From Porphyrobacter sp. SLTP (GTDB lineage Bacteria; Pseudomonadota; Alphaproteobacteria; Sphingomonadales; Sphingomonadaceae): a stretch of 64,000 nucleotides of DNA. Position numbers and translations under genes: made by a program. Every line of letters starts with the position of its first letter. The first letter of the stretch is position 1. Shown here one piece after another: positions 8,905-17,634 of the stretch. The stretch is from contig NZ_JAAALE010000001.1 in assembly GCF_009905735.1 (NCBI RefSeq), positions 186,001 through 250,000 on the forward strand, written 5' to 3'. The notes under the pieces are model-generated. The model did no database searches. It was given only the letters and a program-made list of their open reading frames with translations, and was not told the origin of the DNA.

Positions 8905-9231
8905 ATGTCTGGAACAGGCGCGGATGTCATGACGGTCGACTGGGTGACGATTGTTGGCACTATCGGCGCCTGCGCATCGGTGGCGAGCTTTACCCCGCAG
9001 GCCTGGAAGATCATCCGCGAAAGATCCACGAAGGGATTGTCGCTCGCGATGTTTGCGCTGACGGCGCTGGCGTTCGCGGCTTGGACCACGTTCGGGGTCC
9101 TCCAGGGCGAATGGACGCTGATCATCCCCAACGCAATCTGCCTGTGCTTTGCGCTGTTCATTCTCGGCATGATCGCGCTTCCGCAGCGCAAGACCGAAGA
9201 AGTCGCTGAAGCGCTTGATCCGGTGGAGTGA
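8905..9231 (+). CDS. SemiSWEET / PQ-loop family transporter
   Basis: About 108 residues with three hydrophobic helices and the PQ-loop signature (SFTPQAWKIIRERSTKGLS), the layout of bacterial SemiSWEETs. Two copies dimerise in the membrane to move small sugars down their gradient. The start could be the ATG at 8905 or, giving a 100-residue protein closer to the family norm, the ATG at 8929. Substrate is unknown. It converges with the PRC-barrel gene. Confidence 0.85.
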   Translation: MSGTGADVMTVDWVTIVGTIGACASVASFTPQAWKIIRERSTKGLSLAMFALTALAFAAWTTFGVLQGEWTLIIPNAICLCFALFILGMIALPQRKTEEVAEALDPVE

Positions 9232-9258
9232 TGGCCCCGCCACGGGGGCGAGGCCATC
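9230..9258. terminator. Hairpin between converging genes
   Basis: GATGGCC (9230-9236) pairs perfectly with GGCCATC (9252-9258), filling the 35-bp gap between the SemiSWEET stop and the PRC-barrel stop. There is no T-run, so the termination mode is uncertain. Confidence 0.45.
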
Positions 9259-9266
9259 GGATCGGT

Positions 9267-9629
9267 TTAGTAGGTCACGCCGTAGTAGGAATAGACCTGC
9301 TGGCCGTAACCGGCATTGTAATCCGGTTCGTCGTTATCGGCGTAGCGGGGTGCATCCTGAAGCCGATCCTTGTCGAGATCGACCACATAGCCGCCGTGAT
9401 CGGTGCTGTAGTTCAGCATCTTCCACGGGATCGGATAGTAATCGGCGCCGATGCCGAGGAATCCGCCGAATTGCATCACCGCATATTCAGCCTTGCCCGA
9501 ACGCTTGTCGACCATGAAGTTGTTCACCGTGCCGAGCCGTTCGCCGCCCATATTGTAGACAGCCGTGCCTTCGACCTTGTTCGAAGCAATCAGTTCGCTG
9601 GTTTCGCCGGTATTGATGGTATCTGCCAT
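9267..9629 (-). CDS. PRC-barrel domain protein
   Basis: A 120-residue protein. The PRC barrel spans roughly residues 10-85 (VEGTAVYNMGGERLGTVNNF, then a conserved GKAEYAVMQFGGFLGIG segment). The C-terminus is rich in Tyr, Asp and Asn. Stand-alone PRC-barrel proteins of this kind are common near stress genes in alphaproteobacteria; the precise role is unknown. The start ATG at 9629 has a GGAGG site directly upstream. A far longer open frame reaching 11894 is an antisense artefact over the sigma factor and FecR genes. Confidence 0.85.
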   Translation of the reverse strand: MADTINTGETSELIASNKVEGTAVYNMGGERLGTVNNFMVDKRSGKAEYAVMQFGGFLGIGADYYPIPWKMLNYSTDHGGYVVDLDKDRLQDAPRYADNDEPDYNAGYGQQVYSYYGVTY

Positions 9630-9887
9630 GGGAATGTCCTCCGTTAGTAGGCAATCACGATGCTGCGGCTCGGGCGGATTGGCGGCACTCACATAAATCA
9701 GCCACCTGCGCCCACGTCCGCGAACCGCCCCAAAGCTGCGGTGGAGGGCGGCTGCGGCAAGGCCGTGCTTCTGCATGGCCTGTTCGGGCGGGAGATTTGC
9801 GCTTAAGAGAGCCGCGTTCGCCCTGGGTTCAGGCGCGGGGCGGACAAGCTTCGACCACTCTTCGCCCCTACCGTGTCCGGACTCCCG
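9630..9887. other. Divergent promoter region, PRC-barrel and fecI-like genes
   Basis: 258 bp between two divergent genes. It must hold both promoters, but I see no clear consensus element, repeat or RNA. Confidence 0.4.
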
Positions 9888-10406
9888 ATGGCCCCCACCG
9901 CCCCGATCGAGCAGGCCTATCTCGCCAACCGGACGCGCTTGCTGCGCTTTCTGCGCGCGCGCGGAGCCGGGGATGCGGCGGAGGATCTGGTGCAGGAGCT
10001 GTGGCTCAGGCTGGCAGCGGCGCCCGATCCGGTGGCTGCGAGCGGGATCGGCTACATGATGCGCGCGGCCGACCGGCTGATGATCGACCGCTACCGGGCC
10101 GAGCGTCAGGGCAGTTTGCGTGACCGGGCATGGTCCGAAGCCCAGCCGGGCCTCACCGACAATATTGCGCCAGCGCCGGATGCGACCCGCATCATCGCCG
10201 CGCGCCAGCATGTCGCGCTGATCGAGCAGGCCTTGACCGAAGTGGGCGACCGGGCCGCCGCCATGTTCCGCCGCCACCGGATCGACGGCGTCACCCAGCG
10301 CCAGCTCGCCGATGAATTCGGGGTCAGCCTCAGCACGGTCGAGAGCGATCTGCGCTGCGCTTACAGCAAAATCGTGGCTGTGCGGGGGATGATCGATGAG
10401 GCATGA
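9888..10406 (+). CDS. FecI-type ECF sigma factor
   Basis: A 172-residue extracytoplasmic-function sigma factor. Region 2 lies in YLANRTRLLRFLRARGAGDAAEDLVQELW and region 4 near the C-terminus (VTQRQLADEFGVSLSTVESDL). The order sigma factor, FecR-like anti-sigma, TonB receptor with an STN domain is that of transenvelope cell-surface signalling, in which ligand binding outside releases the sigma factor. The start is uncertain: ATG at 9888, or GTG at 9873; neither has an obvious ribosome-binding site. Confidence 0.9.
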   Translation: MAPTAPIEQAYLANRTRLLRFLRARGAGDAAEDLVQELWLRLAAAPDPVAASGIGYMMRAADRLMIDRYRAERQGSLRDRAWSEAQPGLTDNIAPAPDATRIIAARQHVALIEQALTEVGDRAAAMFRRHRIDGVTQRQLADEFGVSLSTVESDLRCAYSKIVAVRGMIDEA

Positions 10407-10445
10407 GGCGATCGGCTCCGTCTTGTTGGCAGGAGAAACCGTGTG

Positions 10446-11369
10446 ATGAGACCTGACCAGCCGATCCGCGAACAGGCCCTCGCATGGGCTATGCTGACGC
10501 GCGAGCCCGACTTTGCCGATTGGGACGGCTTTACCGCCTGGCTTGAGGCGGACGCTGAGCACGCGGACGCCTATGACGCGGTGCAATTCGCGCTGGATGA
10601 GGCGGACGCCGCGCTGGACATCATGCCCGAGACCGAATTCACCCTCGCCGCCAATGATAACCCGCCGAAAGGCTGGATGACCACGCGCCGCGCTTGGCTG
10701 GGCGGGGCGATTGCCGCTTCGCTGGTGCTGGCGCTGAGCTTTATATTCGGGTTCGGTCCGCAAGGCGAGACGCTCTACGCCACCGCTCCGGGCGAGACGC
10801 GGCTGATCGCGCTGGACGATGGCAGCACCGTGGAATTGGGGGGTGGAAGCCGCTTGGCGGTGCTGGATGATCGCGCGGCCCGGCTCGAAGGCGGGCAGGC
10901 GCTGTTCACCATTCGCCACGATGCCGCCGATCCTTTCGTGCTGACCGCGGGCGCCGACCGGCTGGTTGATGCAGGCACGGTGTTCGATGTGCGGCTGGCA
11001 GGCAAAGCGCTCGATCTCGCCGTGGCCGAGGGTGCGGTGATCGTGAACCCCGAGGCGCAGGCGCTCAGGGTCGATGCAGGCGAGCGGGCCGTGCGGACGG
11101 GTGAGCGGTATTGGGTCGGGCCCATCGATCCGCAGGCGGTTGGCGAATGGACCCGCGGGCGGATCAGCTTCGAGGCGGCGAGCCTCGCCGAAATCGCGGC
11201 TGAACTGACCCGCGCCACCGGCATTGTCTTCACCGCAGCCCCCAGTGACATTCGCCTTGCCGGGAGCATCGCGCTGGATCAGGTGCGGGCCGATCCGCGC
11301 GCGCTCGAAGCGCTGCTCGGAGTGCGGGTCACGCCGCGCGGCAAGGGCTGGGTGATCGCGGCCGAGTGA
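10446..11369 (+). CDS. FecR-family transmembrane anti-sigma factor
   Basis: About 307 residues. The N-terminal cytoplasmic DUF4880-like segment (REQALAWAMLTREPDFADWDGFTAWL) holds the sigma factor. One transmembrane helix lies near residues 80-100 (AWLGGAIAASLVLALSFIFG). The periplasmic FecR domain begins YATAPGETRLIALDDGSTVEL, and a C-terminal STN-like region would contact the receptor. The start is ATG 10446 or the adjacent GTG 10443; the AGGAG at 10431 fits both. It sits between the sigma factor and the receptor that would signal to it. Confidence 0.9.
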   Translation: MRPDQPIREQALAWAMLTREPDFADWDGFTAWLEADAEHADAYDAVQFALDEADAALDIMPETEFTLAANDNPPKGWMTTRRAWLGGAIAASLVLALSFIFGFGPQGETLYATAPGETRLIALDDGSTVELGGGSRLAVLDDRAARLEGGQALFTIRHDAADPFVLTAGADRLVDAGTVFDVRLAGKALDLAVAEGAVIVNPEAQALRVDAGERAVRTGERYWVGPIDPQAVGEWTRGRISFEAASLAEIAAELTRATGIVFTAAPSDIRLAGSIALDQVRADPRALEALLGVRVTPRGKGWVIAAE

Positions 11370-11373
11370 TCCT

Positions 11374-13743
11374 GTGAGAGCCTTCGTCCCTCTTGCTGTT
11401 GTGGCTGTGCTGGCCGCGCCTGCGCCGCTGGCTGCACAGGCGCGCGAGCTGGCAATTCCGGCCGGCACGGTGGCCGAGTCCGCGATTGCGATTGCACGGG
11501 CAACCGATGCCAGCATCGTCATCGCTGACCCCGCATTGGGGCGGCAACGCGTGGCCGGGATCAAAGGGCGGATGGATGCCGAAGGCGCGGTGAGGAAGCT
11601 TGCGCGGGCGAGCGGGATGCAGGCGGTCAAGGTCGGGCCGAAGGCATGGCGGCTGGTGGCGGCACCGCCCCGCCGTGCGTCAGTCATGCAGCGCCCGCGT
11701 CCACTGCGCGTTGCGGCGCCCGCAGCCAGCACCACGCCCCCGTCGGAGACCGAAGGCGCGCCGATCATTGTCACCGCCAGCAAGCGCGATCTGACCTTCG
11801 ATGAAATCGCGGGGCAAGTGACGCTGCTCGACGGCGCGGTGCTCGAACGCGGCGGGGTCGGCGGTACCGAGAAGATCATGCAGCGCGCCGCCACGGTCAG
11901 TTCGACCTATCTCGGCAGCGGGCGCAACAAGCTTTTCATTCGCGGGATCGCGGATTCGAGCTTTACCGGGCCGACGCAGGCCACTGTTGGCCAATATTTC
12001 GGCGACCTGCGCCTCAGCTACAACGCGCCCGACCCGGACCTGCGCCTGTCCGATATGGAGCGGGTGGAAATCCTCGAAGGACCGCAGGGCACGCTCTATG
12101 GTGCAGGTTCGCTGGGCGGGATCATCCGGCTGGTGCCGCGCGCGCCGGAGGCGGGGGAGACCAGCCTTGTCGTCTCGGGCGGGGCCAGCGCGATTGCCAA
12201 TGGCGAACCCGGCGGCGATCTTCATGCGACCATGAACCTGCCGCTGGTGGGTGAGACCGCGACCTTGCGGGCCAATATCGATCTCGCATCGCTCGGCGGC
12301 TATATCGACAAGCCTGAAATCGGCGGCAGCAATGTCAATCGCACCGCGATCCTGTCGGGCCGCGCGGCGCTGCGGGTCGACATCGCGCCGGGCTGGAGCG
12401 CGGATGTGATCGTGCTGGGCCAGGACACCGAGGCGGAGGACAGCCAGTATGCCGACCGCAGCGGCGCACGGCTGGTCAGTTCGGCGCAGGTCACTGAAGG
12501 CAGCCGCGCGCAATATGGGCAAGGCCAGCTGGTGGTCACCGGACAGATCGGCGAGGTGCGGATCAAATCCTCGACCGGGATCGGTGCGCAGGATCTGACC
12601 GAGCGTTATGATGCGACCGAACCTGGCGGCCCGCCGCGTCTGTTCCGCCAGCGCAACGAAACCCGCATGATCGCGAATGAAACCCGGATCTGGCAGCCGG
12701 TGGGCGAACAATTCGGCTGGGTGCTTGGCACCAGCGTGATCGACAACCGCAACACGCTGACCCGCGCCCTCGGCCCGGCGGGGGAACCTGCGACAGCGGC
12801 AACCGGGGTCGAAAACACCGTGTTCGAAATCACCGGCTATGGCGAGGCCAGCTATCGCCTGTTCCCGGCGGTGACGCTGGCGGCGGGCCTGCGCGTCACC
12901 AATGTCGAAATCGGCGGTGAGGGCGAGAATGTCGCGCTGCAAGTCGCGCTCGCCGGACGCGCGGTCACGGCCAAGCGGCGCGAGACCGCCTATCTGCCGT
13001 CCGCCTCGGTGCTGGTCGATATTGCGGAGGATGGCCGCGCCTATCTCCGCTATCAGGAGGGCTTCCGTCCCGGGGGGCTGGCCGTCTTTGGGGATTTCGT
13101 GCGCCAGTTCCGCTCCGACTACGCCCGCACCATCGAGCTCGGCGGCGGCTGGGGCCTTCCCGGTCGCGGGCCGTTCGACCTTGCGGCCAGCATTTCCTAC
13201 ACCCGTTGGCGCGATATTCAGGCCGATTTCATCGACGATGGCGGCCTGCCGTCGACCGCGAACATCGGCAATGGCACGATCTGGGCGGCGAGCGTTTCGG
13301 GCAGCGTCCGCCTCACTCCCGGCCTGCGGGCCGAGGCCGGCGCGACCCTCAATGACAGCGATGTGGATGAGCCGGTGTTGATCGCGCTCGCCCGCCTCAG
13401 CCGCATTCCCAACATCGCGCGCTTTTCGGGCCGCGCGGGGCTCGCCTGGCGGCAGGCCTTCGACAATGGCACCGCGATCGAGGCGGATGGCTGGGTCAGC
13501 TATGTCGGCAAGTCCCGGCTGGGGATCGGGCCGGAGCTGGGCGAATTGCAGGGCGATTACCTCGACAGCGGGCTGATCCTGCGCTTCGGGCGCGAGAATG
13601 CCGGGCTGACGCTCTCGGTCACCAACCTAGCGGGGAGCGAGGGCAATCGCTTCGCGCTCGGCACGCCGTTTACCACCGGGCGCGAACAGATCACGCCACT
13701 CCAGCCGCGCACGATCCGCATCGGGTTTGACACGCGCTTCTGA
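11374..13743 (+). CDS. TonB-dependent receptor with N-terminal STN signalling domain
   Basis: A 789-residue outer-membrane protein. A signal peptide (RAFVPLAVVAVLAAPAPLAAQA) is followed by an STN domain at about residues 25-100, then a TonB-box-like stretch (PIIVTASKR), a plug with the LEGPQGTLYGAGSLGGIIRLV segment, and a beta-barrel ending in phenylalanine (RIGFDTRF). The STN domain marks it as a transducer working through the FecR protein encoded just upstream (5 bp gap). The ligand is unknown: FecI/FecR systems often handle ferric siderophores, but in sphingomonads also other ligands. The start is a GTG. Confidence 0.9.
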   Translation: MRAFVPLAVVAVLAAPAPLAAQARELAIPAGTVAESAIAIARATDASIVIADPALGRQRVAGIKGRMDAEGAVRKLARASGMQAVKVGPKAWRLVAAPPRRASVMQRPRPLRVAAPAASTTPPSETEGAPIIVTASKRDLTFDEIAGQVTLLDGAVLERGGVGGTEKIMQRAATVSSTYLGSGRNKLFIRGIADSSFTGPTQATVGQYFGDLRLSYNAPDPDLRLSDMERVEILEGPQGTLYGAGSLGGIIRLVPRAPEAGETSLVVSGGASAIANGEPGGDLHATMNLPLVGETATLRANIDLASLGGYIDKPEIGGSNVNRTAILSGRAALRVDIAPGWSADVIVLGQDTEAEDSQYADRSGARLVSSAQVTEGSRAQYGQGQLVVTGQIGEVRIKSSTGIGAQDLTERYDATEPGGPPRLFRQRNETRMIANETRIWQPVGEQFGWVLGTSVIDNRNTLTRALGPAGEPATAATGVENTVFEITGYGEASYRLFPAVTLAAGLRVTNVEIGGEGENVALQVALAGRAVTAKRRETAYLPSASVLVDIAEDGRAYLRYQEGFRPGGLAVFGDFVRQFRSDYARTIELGGGWGLPGRGPFDLAASISYTRWRDIQADFIDDGGLPSTANIGNGTIWAASVSGSVRLTPGLRAEAGATLNDSDVDEPVLIALARLSRIPNIARFSGRAGLAWRQAFDNGTAIEADGWVSYVGKSRLGIGPELGELQGDYLDSGLILRFGRENAGLTLSVTNLAGSEGNRFALGTPFTTGREQITPLQPRTIRIGFDTRF

Positions 13744-13818
13744 TTTTTTTCGCACAGCAGCCAAGGCTGCGCAGCCGTGCCTCCGTCTCTTGGTGAAAAG
13801 CACCAGGAGAATACCCCG

Positions 13819-16800
13819 ATGACTGCCCTGCACCGCACGCTTCTTGCCGGTACGGCGCTTGCCGCAATGGCGCAGCCGCTCGCCGCACAGACCGTCATCA
13901 GCACCGCGCGCACCACGCCGGTCGTGACCTCGAACGTGAACGGTGGGCAGCCGAATGACGTGCGGATCGAGACCGCAGGCTCGGTCACCGTGACCAGCGG
14001 CACAGCGGTGACGGTCGACAGCAACAACGCCGTCGCCAATGCGGGCAACATCACAATCAGCAATGCCAATGATGCGACCGGCATTCTGGTGACCGGCGCC
14101 CGCACAGCCAACATCACCAACACCGGCACGATCACGATCGACGAGACTTATACCCCCACCGACAGCGACAATGATGGCGACATCGATGGTCCCTTCGCGC
14201 TTGGCAGCGGCCGCACCGCGATCCGAATTGATGGTGCGCTGACCGGCAATCTTGTCCACTCCGGCACGATTGTGGTCGAGGGCAACAACTCCGCTGGCAT
14301 CCGCGCCAGTGGCCCGATCACCGGCGCCTTCACTCATGACGGCAAGACCACCGTGACCGGTAACAATTCGGTCGGCGTCGCGGTTGGCAATGTCTCCGGC
14401 AATGTCCGGCTGGCGGGCGAGATCACTGCGCGCGGGGCCAATGCGCAGGGCGCGGTGCTGGGCGGCAATCTTGGCGGCGCACTGCGGGTGCAAAGCGCTA
14501 TCACGGTCACTGGTTATCGCTCGGTCCCGGCCCCGTCTGACGTTTCGCGGCTCGATGCCGACGATCTGCTGCAAGGCGGCAGCGCGCTGGTGATCGAAGG
14601 CAATGTCGCCAAGGGCATCATCTTCGAAATCGCCCCGGCCGACCTCGTCACCACCGATAATGACGAGGACAAGGACGGGATCGAAGACGCCAAGGAAGGC
14701 AACACCCGCATCCTCGCCTATGGCGCGGCGCCCGCGGTGCAGATCGGCGGGGTAAGCAATATCGTCATCGGCGCGACCGAGGGCACAGCCAACAACTTCG
14801 GCATCGTCATGGCCGGTACGATCCTGGGCGACGGCGTATATGCTGGCGTGAACGGCACCGGCATGCGGATCGGCGGGCGCGGCGGGAACGTGACCATCGC
14901 CAACGGGATGCAGATCAACGGCCAGATCGGCGCCGCCGCGCGTGGAGCCAATGCGACCGCTCTTGAGCTGGCGGCAGGCACCACCGTGCCGATCTTGAGC
15001 AATGGCGGCACCATCGCCGCGACGGTCTCCGGCACCACCACGGGCGATGCCACCGGGGTGCTGATCGGGGCGGGCGCGTCGCTCCCGGTACTGCGCAATT
15101 CGAAGTCGATCAACGCGACCACGGTGTCCGGCGGCGGGGCTTTTGCCATTGTCGACCGGTCCGGCACGCTCGGCCTGATCGAGAACAGCGGCGCGATCAG
15201 CGCAAGCGGCGCGCTGGCGACCTCGAACCGCAATGTCGCGATCGACCTTTCGGCCCGCACCGGTGACAGCATCGTCCGCCAGACCGTGGTTGCCGCTGGC
15301 AATACCGCGCCCTCGATCATCGGCGATATCCGCTTCGGCAGCGGTTCCGACTTGCTCGATCTGGCCGACGGTGTGGCGAGCGGCACGATCAGCTTCGGCG
15401 GCGGCACCAACCGCTTCCAGATGAGCGGTGATGCGGCCTTCAGCGGCACGGTCGATTTCGGCGGCGGGGCAGGCACGCTGTCGATTGCCAACAGCGCCGG
15501 GTTCGGCGGGCGGCTGGTGAATGCGCAAAATGTCGCCATCGGCCTCAGCGGCGGTACGCTTGCGCTGAACGGCCCGACCACCATCGCCAGCCTCGATGTC
15601 GGCGCGACCGGCGTGATCGGCGCGACGCTGGGCGGTGGAGCGGGTAGCGACACCGCGATCACCGTCACCGGCAATGCCACCTTTGCGAGCGGCTCCAAGA
15701 TCCGCATCCGCCTCTCTGACCTCAACACCGCCGGGGGCACCTATGCGGTCATCTCCGCCGGCAGCCTGACCGGCGCGAGCAACCTGACCGCTGATTCTGC
15801 GCTGGTGCCGTTCCTCTACAAGGCTGCGCTGGCGGTGAATGGCAACACCATCAACGTCGCGATCAACCGCAAGGCAACCGGCGAACTTGGCCTCAACACC
15901 GCTGAAAGCGCGGCCTTCGACAAGTTGTTCATCGCGCTGGCCGAGGATGACAAGGTCGCCGATCTGTTCCTTGCGATCGGCACGGCGGACGTGTTCCAGG
16001 CCTATGTCGCCCAGACCCTGCCCGATTATGCGGGTGGCACCTTTGAGGGCCTGTCCAGCGGGCTGCGTGCCTTTGACCGGCACTTCATGGATCCCAACTC
16101 GCCCTTCGATGAGGAAGGCAAGTTCCGCATCATCGCCGATTTCGCCAACTGGAATTCAGAGAAGGACCGCGGGCAATCGGCGGCGTTCGATCTCAACGGT
16201 CTCGGTTTCCGCGGCGGGGTGGAATACCTCAGCAAGTTCGGCGCCATCGGGGTCACGGGCAGCTGGCTGTGGAGCAAGCACACCTCAGGCCCGTTCGACA
16301 ATTCGGTGCTGGGTGACAGCTACGAAGGCGGCGTCCACTGGCGCGGCAAGTTCGGCCCGGTGATCGGCTTTGCGCGCGTCGGCGCGGGCAAGTCGGACTT
16401 CTCGGGCAGCCGCGTGTTTGCGGGCGGGACCGGGGACGACGCGGTCAACCTCACCATCAACCGCGACTGGAGCGGCGATTTCGTCTCGGCCAGCGGTGGC
16501 GTATCGATTGAAGGTGGCGGGCAGTTCTTCTTCTTCCGCCCTTCGCTGGTGGTCGATTACCTGCGCTTGAACGAAGATGGCTACGCGGAAACCGGCGGCG
16601 GCGACGCGCTGGACCTGACGGTCGAGGGCCGGTCGAGCAAGGAAGTCGGCATCAATGGCGGCGTCACGGTCGGCGTCGACATGTGGGGCATGCAGGCGCG
16701 CGACACCGGCTGGTTCCGCATTGAGGCCGAAGGCGGCTGGCGCGAATTGCTGACGAGCGATCTGGGCGTCACCCGCGCAAAATTTGCCGATGGAGCGCAG

Positions 16801-16959
16801 TTCACGCTGACCCCGGAAGGGCGCGACAGCGGCTGGTACGCCCGCGCCCGCGCGCTGGGCGGGGACGGCAGTTACAAGATCGCCGGTGAAGTCGGGCTGG
16901 AAAACCAGTTCGGCAATATCGGCTACAGTTTGCGTGCGTCGATCCGCTTCGGCTGGTGA
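13819..16959 (+). CDS. Large autotransporter adhesin-like protein
   Basis: 1,046 residues. The start at 13819 has AGGAGA 8 bp upstream. A signal peptide (TALHRTLLAGTALAAMAQPLAAQ) precedes a passenger of Asn/Thr/Gly-rich repeats (NAGNITISNANDATGI, NTGTITI, NSGAI) typical of a right-handed beta-helix. The C-terminal 250-280 residues form an autotransporter barrel ending in an aromatic residue (YSLRASIRFGW). Two acidic loops, DSDNDGDIDG (near 14161) and DNDEDKDGIEDA (near 14660), resemble calcium-binding loops. It follows the STN receptor by 75 bp on the same strand and may belong to the same signalling regulon. Surface adhesion or ligand capture is a guess. Confidence 0.88.
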   Translation: MTALHRTLLAGTALAAMAQPLAAQTVISTARTTPVVTSNVNGGQPNDVRIETAGSVTVTSGTAVTVDSNNAVANAGNITISNANDATGILVTGARTANITNTGTITIDETYTPTDSDNDGDIDGPFALGSGRTAIRIDGALTGNLVHSGTIVVEGNNSAGIRASGPITGAFTHDGKTTVTGNNSVGVAVGNVSGNVRLAGEITARGANAQGAVLGGNLGGALRVQSAITVTGYRSVPAPSDVSRLDADDLLQGGSALVIEGNVAKGIIFEIAPADLVTTDNDEDKDGIEDAKEGNTRILAYGAAPAVQIGGVSNIVIGATEGTANNFGIVMAGTILGDGVYAGVNGTGMRIGGRGGNVTIANGMQINGQIGAAARGANATALELAAGTTVPILSNGGTIAATVSGTTTGDATGVLIGAGASLPVLRNSKSINATTVSGGGAFAIVDRSGTLGLIENSGAISASGALATSNRNVAIDLSARTGDSIVRQTVVAAGNTAPSIIGDIRFGSGSDLLDLADGVASGTISFGGGTNRFQMSGDAAFSGTVDFGGGAGTLSIANSAGFGGRLVNAQNVAIGLSGGTLALNGPTTIASLDVGATGVIGATLGGGAGSDTAITVTGNATFASGSKIRIRLSDLNTAGGTYAVISAGSLTGASNLTADSALVPFLYKAALAVNGNTINVAINRKATGELGLNTAESAAFDKLFIALAEDDKVADLFLAIGTADVFQAYVAQTLPDYAGGTFEGLSSGLRAFDRHFMDPNSPFDEEGKFRIIADFANWNSEKDRGQSAAFDLNGLGFRGGVEYLSKFGAIGVTGSWLWSKHTSGPFDNSVLGDSYEGGVHWRGKFGPVIGFARVGAGKSDFSGSRVFAGGTGDDAVNLTINRDWSGDFVSASGGVSIEGGGQFFFFRPSLVVDYLRLNEDGYAETGGGDALDLTVEGRSSKEVGINGGVTVGVDMWGMQARDTGWFRIEAEGGWRELLTSDLGVTRAKFADGAQFTLTPEGRDSGWYARARALGGDGSYKIAGEVGLENQFGNIGYSLRASIRFGW

Positions 16960-16966
16960 CGCACGC

Positions 16967-17010
16967 GGGTGCCGGCTTTCTATGCCCCCCCGCACGTTGG
17001 GCCGGCACCC
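16967..17010. terminator. Long-stem hairpin between converging genes
   Basis: GGGTGCCGGC (16967-16976) and GCCGGCACCC (17001-17010) are perfectly complementary across a 24-base loop, between the autotransporter stop and the RibB-like stop. There is no T-run. Likely a shared terminator. Confidence 0.5.
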
Positions 17011-17019
17011 ACCACTATC

Positions 17020-17634
17020 TCAGACCCGCGCTGATTCCAGCCGGGCGATCAATGCGCCGATGTCGGCGACAGCCAGATCATGGGCGGCGATAAGCTCGCC
17101 GATATCGTCGATCCGCGCCATCTCGCCATCATCGCGCATGATAGAGCAGATCACCGCCGCATCGCCCGCACCCGCCAAGCGGGCCAGATCAATCGCCGCC
17201 TCGCACGCCGCCGGACGGGCCAGCACGCCGCCGCTCTGGCCGATCAGCGGGAAGACATGGCCAGGGGAGTGGATCTCGGCAGAGGTCGCGCCATCAGCCA
17301 TCGCAACCTTGACGGTATGCGCACGGTCGGCAGCGGAAATGCCGGTGGAAACCCCCTCGGCCGCCTCGATCGAGCGGGCGAAGGGCCGTCCGGTCTGGCG
17401 CGCGGTGCCGGGGTTCACCAGAGTGAGGCCCAGCTGATCGGCACGCTCCGGCGTGACCGCCAGACAGATCAAGCCGCGCCCGTGGGTCGCCATGAAATTG
17501 ATTGCTTCAGGGGTGACGTGCTTCGCCGCACACATCAGGTCGATGTCCCCACCGCGCAGCCGATCGCCCGAGATCACCACGATCCGCCCCGCGGCAACCG
17601 CGGCAAGTGCCGTGTCCAGAGCCGCGCTGGTCAC
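17020..17634 (-). CDS. RibB-like protein (3,4-dihydroxy-2-butanone 4-phosphate synthase family) with altered active-site loop
   Basis: A 204-residue protein recognisably of the RibB family: IEAAEGVSTGISAADRAHTVKVA, then SPGHVFPLIGQSGGVLARPAACEAAIDLARLAGAG, where the catalytic His and a conserved Glu are kept. The N-terminal acidic loop, DDEDRENEGD in standard enzymes, reads SGDRLRGGDID here. By my alignment the metal-binding glutamate after the conserved arginine is glycine (G28) and the next glutamate is aspartate (D30). It may be inactive, altered in specificity, or still a flavin-supply enzyme. It is the last gene of the leftward operon, overlapping the FMN reductase by ATGA, which suggests a link to flavin use by the desulfonating monooxygenase. 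Confidence 0.8.
   Translation of the reverse strand: MTSAALDTALAAVAAGRIVVISGDRLRGGDIDLMCAAKHVTPEAINFMATHGRGLICLAVTPERADQLGLTLVNPGTARQTGRPFARSIEAAEGVSTGISAADRAHTVKVAMADGATSAEIHSPGHVFPLIGQSGGVLARPAACEAAIDLARLAGAGDAAVICSIMRDDGEMARIDDIGELIAAHDLAVADIGALIARLESARV

Noticed and set aside
9630..11894. Long N-terminal extension of the PRC-barrel gene to 11894
   Set aside because: The PRC-barrel protein has a good start and ribosome-binding site at 9629; the extension is antisense to fecI/fecR.
13627..16083. 818-codon minus-strand open frame
   Set aside because: Antisense to the receptor end and autotransporter, which have signal peptides, ribosome-binding sites and recognisable domains.
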